Assembly (NCBI GenBank): GCA_964490085.1
Contig: CAZBAO010000074.1
Coordinates: forward strand, 1 to 7,047
Length of the DNA stretch: 7,047 nucleotides
Source: RGIG3009 sp964490085
GTDB lineage: Bacteria; Bacillota; Clostridia; Oscillospirales; Acutalibacteraceae
Direction: 5' to 3'
The notes beneath the pieces are model-generated. The model searched no databases. It saw only the letters and a program-made list of their open reading frames with translations, and was not told the origin of the DNA. Shown piece by piece: positions 5,337-7,047 of the stretch (its first letter is position 1; each line of letters opens with the position of its first letter). A program made the translations under genes and the position numbers.

Positions 5337-6089
5337 ATGACAGAATTACTGAATTGCGCCATGGACATCGGCGAGCAGCTGTTGGTCTGCGGCGCAGAGA
5401 TTCACCGCGTGGAAGACAGCGTGAAGCGTATTTGCGAGGCATTCGGCGCTGTGCGCACCGATGTATTTATTATCACCAGCAGCATGGTGGTGACGGTGCA
5501 TGATTCCGAGGGAAACACCTGCACCCAAACGCGCCGTATCATCTCCACCGGTACAGACTTTGAAAAGATCCACCGACTGAATGCGTTGTCGCGAAAGATC
5601 TGTTCGGAGGAACTGACGGTAGCGCAGATCCGTGAGGAACTTGCACGGATCGCGGCGTGCAAGCCGTATCCGTTGTGGGCAGAATGTTTGTTTTACGCGA
5701 TCATTTCGGGCGCATTTGCGCTGTTTTTCGGCGGCGGTTGGATCGAGTCGGCGGTCGCCTTTGTCATTGGCGGGCTGATCCGTCTGGTTATGTGGGTGGC
5801 AGATAAAACGGTCTCCAACAAGATATTTCCCAAATTTATCGCTTCGTTCACGGCAACCGCACTGGCGTTTGCCGCGTTAAAGCTCGGTTGGGTACCCACG
5901 GTAGATAAGACGATGATCGGTATCATTATGACCTTGATTCCCGGTATCGGTCTGACCAACGCGCTCCGAGACCTCTTTACCGGTGACAGCATTGCCGGTC
6001 TGCTTCGCTCGATCGAAGCGGTGCTGATCGCGCTGGCGATCGCCGCCGGTTACTTCCTGTTTGCGGCGTTGGGAGGTGTGATCGGATGA
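5337..6089 (+). CDS. ThrE/YjjP-type exporter subunit (DUF1212 domain)
   Basis: A 250-residue subunit of a threonine/serine exporter family protein. The cytoplasmic N-terminal part carries GEQLLVCGAEIHRVEDSVKRICEAFG (12-37), the conserved start of DUF1212/ThrE proteins. Five hydrophobic helices follow at about 113-132, 134-155, 165-183, 191-209 and 223-246, with the conserved TLIPGIGLTNALRDLFTGD (199-217). In Corynebacterium ThrE both halves are one protein exporting Thr and Ser; in E. coli the split pair YjjP/YjjB has been linked to succinate export, so the substrate here is open. The ATG at 5337 follows GAGGAG (5324-5329) by 7 nt. The stop overlaps the next gene's ATG by 4 nt, pointing to coupled synthesis of the two subunits. 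Confidence 0.92.
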   Translation: MTELLNCAMDIGEQLLVCGAEIHRVEDSVKRICEAFGAVRTDVFIITSSMVVTVHDSEGNTCTQTRRIISTGTDFEKIHRLNALSRKICSEELTVAQIREELARIAACKPYPLWAECLFYAIISGAFALFFGGGWIESAVAFVIGGLIRLVMWVADKTVSNKIFPKFIASFTATALAFAALKLGWVPTVDKTMIGIIMTLIPGIGLTNALRDLFTGDSIAGLLRSIEAVLIALAIAAGYFLFAALGGVIG

Positions 6090-6553
6090 GTTATGAGGAG
6101 ATCTTACAGATCATCACCGGCTGTATCGGTTCGCTCGGCTTTGCGCTGCTGTTCAACGTGCGCGGCAAACGCCTGTGGGTCGCGGCACTCGGCGGCTTTT
6201 TATCATGGCTGATCTTTTTACTGCTTTCCCGCTTTATCGACAGTGAACCGGTCAACTATTTCATTGTATCTTTCTTTATGTCGGTATATGCCGAGATCAT
6301 GGCGCGTGTGATGAAGACTCCTACGACCACCTTTATCACGACCTCGCTCATCCCGCTGATTCCGGGCGGCTCGCTGTATTACACGATGGCGTACGCCTTT
6401 CAAAGCGATGCGGGACGGTTTGTGGAAAAGGCGGTGTACACCTTGGAGCTGGCGGCGGCGCTGGCGCTGGGCGTGATCGCCGCTACGGCATTCATCAAGC
6501 TATTTTACAACTGTCTGCGTGCAGTGACCAAAACAAGGGGTAAAACGTTATGA
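6086..6553 (+). CDS. ThrE/YjjB-type exporter subunit (DUF3815 domain)
   Basis: The 155-residue second half of the exporter. Hydrophobic helices lie at about 5-23, 31-49, 56-72, 80-104 and 118-142. The conserved block AEIMARVMKTPTTTFITTSLIPLIPGGSLYYTM (69-101) is the hallmark of the DUF3815 part of ThrE, its glycine- and proline-rich turn mirroring IPGIGL in the partner. It should form a complex with the upstream product in the cytoplasmic membrane. The ATG overlaps the upstream stop as ATGA, with GGGAGG (6071-6076) 9 nt upstream. The gene ends in another ATGA overlap with the GtrA-like gene, so all three are one operon. Confidence 0.92.
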   Translation: MSYEEILQIITGCIGSLGFALLFNVRGKRLWVAALGGFLSWLIFLLLSRFIDSEPVNYFIVSFFMSVYAEIMARVMKTPTTTFITTSLIPLIPGGSLYYTMAYAFQSDAGRFVEKAVYTLELAAALALGVIAATAFIKLFYNCLRAVTKTRGKTL

Positions 6554-6959
6554 GCGAGAAAAAGAAAGAGCTGATCCGCGCAATCAAATTCACCCTGTTC
6601 TCGGCGAGTGCCGGCATTATTGAATTGGTTTCGTTTTCGATTATGGAATGGCTTGGTGTGTATGCGACGGTAGCACATATTATTGCACTTGCTTTGTCGG
6701 TTGTGTGGAACTTTACTTTGAATCGGCGTTATACATTCAAATCTGCCAATAATGTACCGATCGCGATGCTGAAGGTAGCAGTCTTTTATGCGTTGTTTAC
6801 ACCGATTTCTGGGTTCGGCTATGATTGGTTTATACGACTTGGGTGGAACGCCTTTTAGCAGAACTTGTTTGGATGCTGATTAATTTTGTTTTAGAGTTTC
6901 TATACGACAGGTTTGTTGTATTCGGTTCCAGTATGGATACCAAGGAAACTAAGAAATAA
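6550..6959 (+). pseudogene. GtrA-family membrane protein, frameshifted near its 3' end
   Basis: GtrA-family proteins are small four-helix membrane proteins thought to help move or use lipid-linked sugars for cell-surface glycans. The first 102 codons read MSEKKKELIRAIKFTLFSAS and on through SVVWNFTLNRRYTFKS (50-65, the family core) to LGWNAF, then stop at TAG 6856-6858. The missing C-terminus continues in the -1 frame from 6858 as AELVWMLINFVLEFLYDRFV and ends at TAA 6957-6959; EFLYDRFVVF is the usual GtrA ending. Restoring one T in the run at 6853-6856 joins both parts into 136 residues, close to the family length. As written, the product is 102 residues (6550-6858) and lacks the fourth helix. 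This is a real mutation or a homopolymer sequencing error. The start overlaps the exporter gene by ATGA, with AAGGGG (6535-6540) upstream. Its 3' half is more AT-rich than the preceding genes. Confidence 0.82.
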
Positions 6960-6991
6960 AAAAGAAGCCCTCGACTGAGGGCTTCTTTTTT
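6958..6991 (+). terminator. Bidirectional intrinsic terminator after the GtrA-like gene
   Basis: A perfect 15-bp stem, AAAAAAGAAGCCCTC (6958-6972) with GAGGGCTTCTTTTTT (6977-6991), and a GACT loop. The T6 tail continues as ATTATT, and the A6 run on the other side gives a T6 tail for minus-strand transcripts too. Its stem starts inside the TAA that ends the restored GtrA frame, supporting that frame as the original gene end. Confidence 0.92.
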
Positions 6992-7007
6992 ATTATTGTA
7001 GGAAAAA

Positions 7008-7047
7008 ACCACCAGCTGTGCTGGTGGTACTATAAAGCTTTAGCTAT
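7008..7047. mobile_element. Possible end of an IS200/IS605-type element (edge, partial)
   Basis: A 9-bp perfect hairpin ACCACCAGC/GCTGGTGGT (7008-7016 with 7020-7028) with a TGT loop is followed by CTATAAAGCTTTAGCTAT. A subterminal hairpin next to an AAGCTTTAGCT motif resembles the ends I recall for IS200-like single-strand transposons of gut Firmicutes. No transposase is in view because the window stops, so this is a suggestion only. Confidence 0.35.

Noticed and set aside
5218..5442. An N-terminal extension of the minus-strand membrane protein
   Set aside because: It would run through the strong SD sequence, the opposite-strand promoter and the start of the divergent exporter gene; the extra residues look like random translation.
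6848..6862. Programmed -1 frameshifting in the GtrA-like gene
   Set aside because: The site GCC TTT TAG is not an X XXY YYZ heptamer: tRNA-Phe re-pairing on CTT would mismatch at the first base, and no stimulatory hairpin follows closely. A one-base deletion is simpler.

Overview
The window looks like a chromosomal piece of an anaerobic Firmicute of class Clostridia, probably a mid-GC gut lineage of the Oscillospiraceae/Ruminococcaceae type. The strongest clue is a complete SCIFF locus: a 50-residue cysteine-rich peptide gene followed by its radical SAM/SPASM maturase, a pair that as far as I know is confined to Clostridia. The promoters (TTGACT or TTGATT with TGn-extended -10 boxes), strong AGGAGG-type ribosome binding sites, tRNA genes with encoded CCA and many intrinsic terminators fit this. 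The family placement is inference; the genus cannot be read from the sequence.

Layout. 1-208: the 3' part of tRNA-His (GTG) and a complete tRNA-Gln (TTG), each followed by a hairpin; the second is the likely terminator. 209-412: non-coding leader with a long imperfect dyad and a candidate promoter. 413-1123: nagB, glucosamine-6-phosphate deaminase of the short type, then a terminator. 1268-1747: a stand-alone putative amidase-domain protein (amidase_6 type). 1765-3421: promoter, SCIFF peptide gene scfA (1825-1977, very short), an intrinsic terminator, then scfB. 3424-4755: a short Orn/Lys/Arg-decarboxylase-like PLP enzyme starting 2 nt after scfB, then a strong terminator. 4822-5217 (minus strand): a small four-helix membrane protein. 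5276-6959: a promoter and three genes that overlap by ATGA: a two-subunit ThrE/YjjP-YjjB-type exporter and a GtrA-family membrane protein broken by a one-base frameshift. A terminator and, at the edge, a hairpin that may belong to an IS200/IS605-type element close the window.

How the genes work together. scfA and scfB form a peptide-modification pair: ScfB is expected to bind the ScfA precursor through its N-terminal PqqD-like domain and install thioether links from cysteines. The terminator between them would give more precursor than enzyme. Two points make this locus worth a second look. The peptide carries Gly at position 37, where the studied SCIFF peptides have the Thr that accepts the Cys32 thioether, and it carries a seventh Cys at position 13. 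The PLP decarboxylase appears translationally coupled to the maturase. The nagB and amidase genes could both concern amino-sugar or peptidoglycan turnover, but a terminator separates them and no joint role is shown. The two exporter halves are clearly made as one unit.
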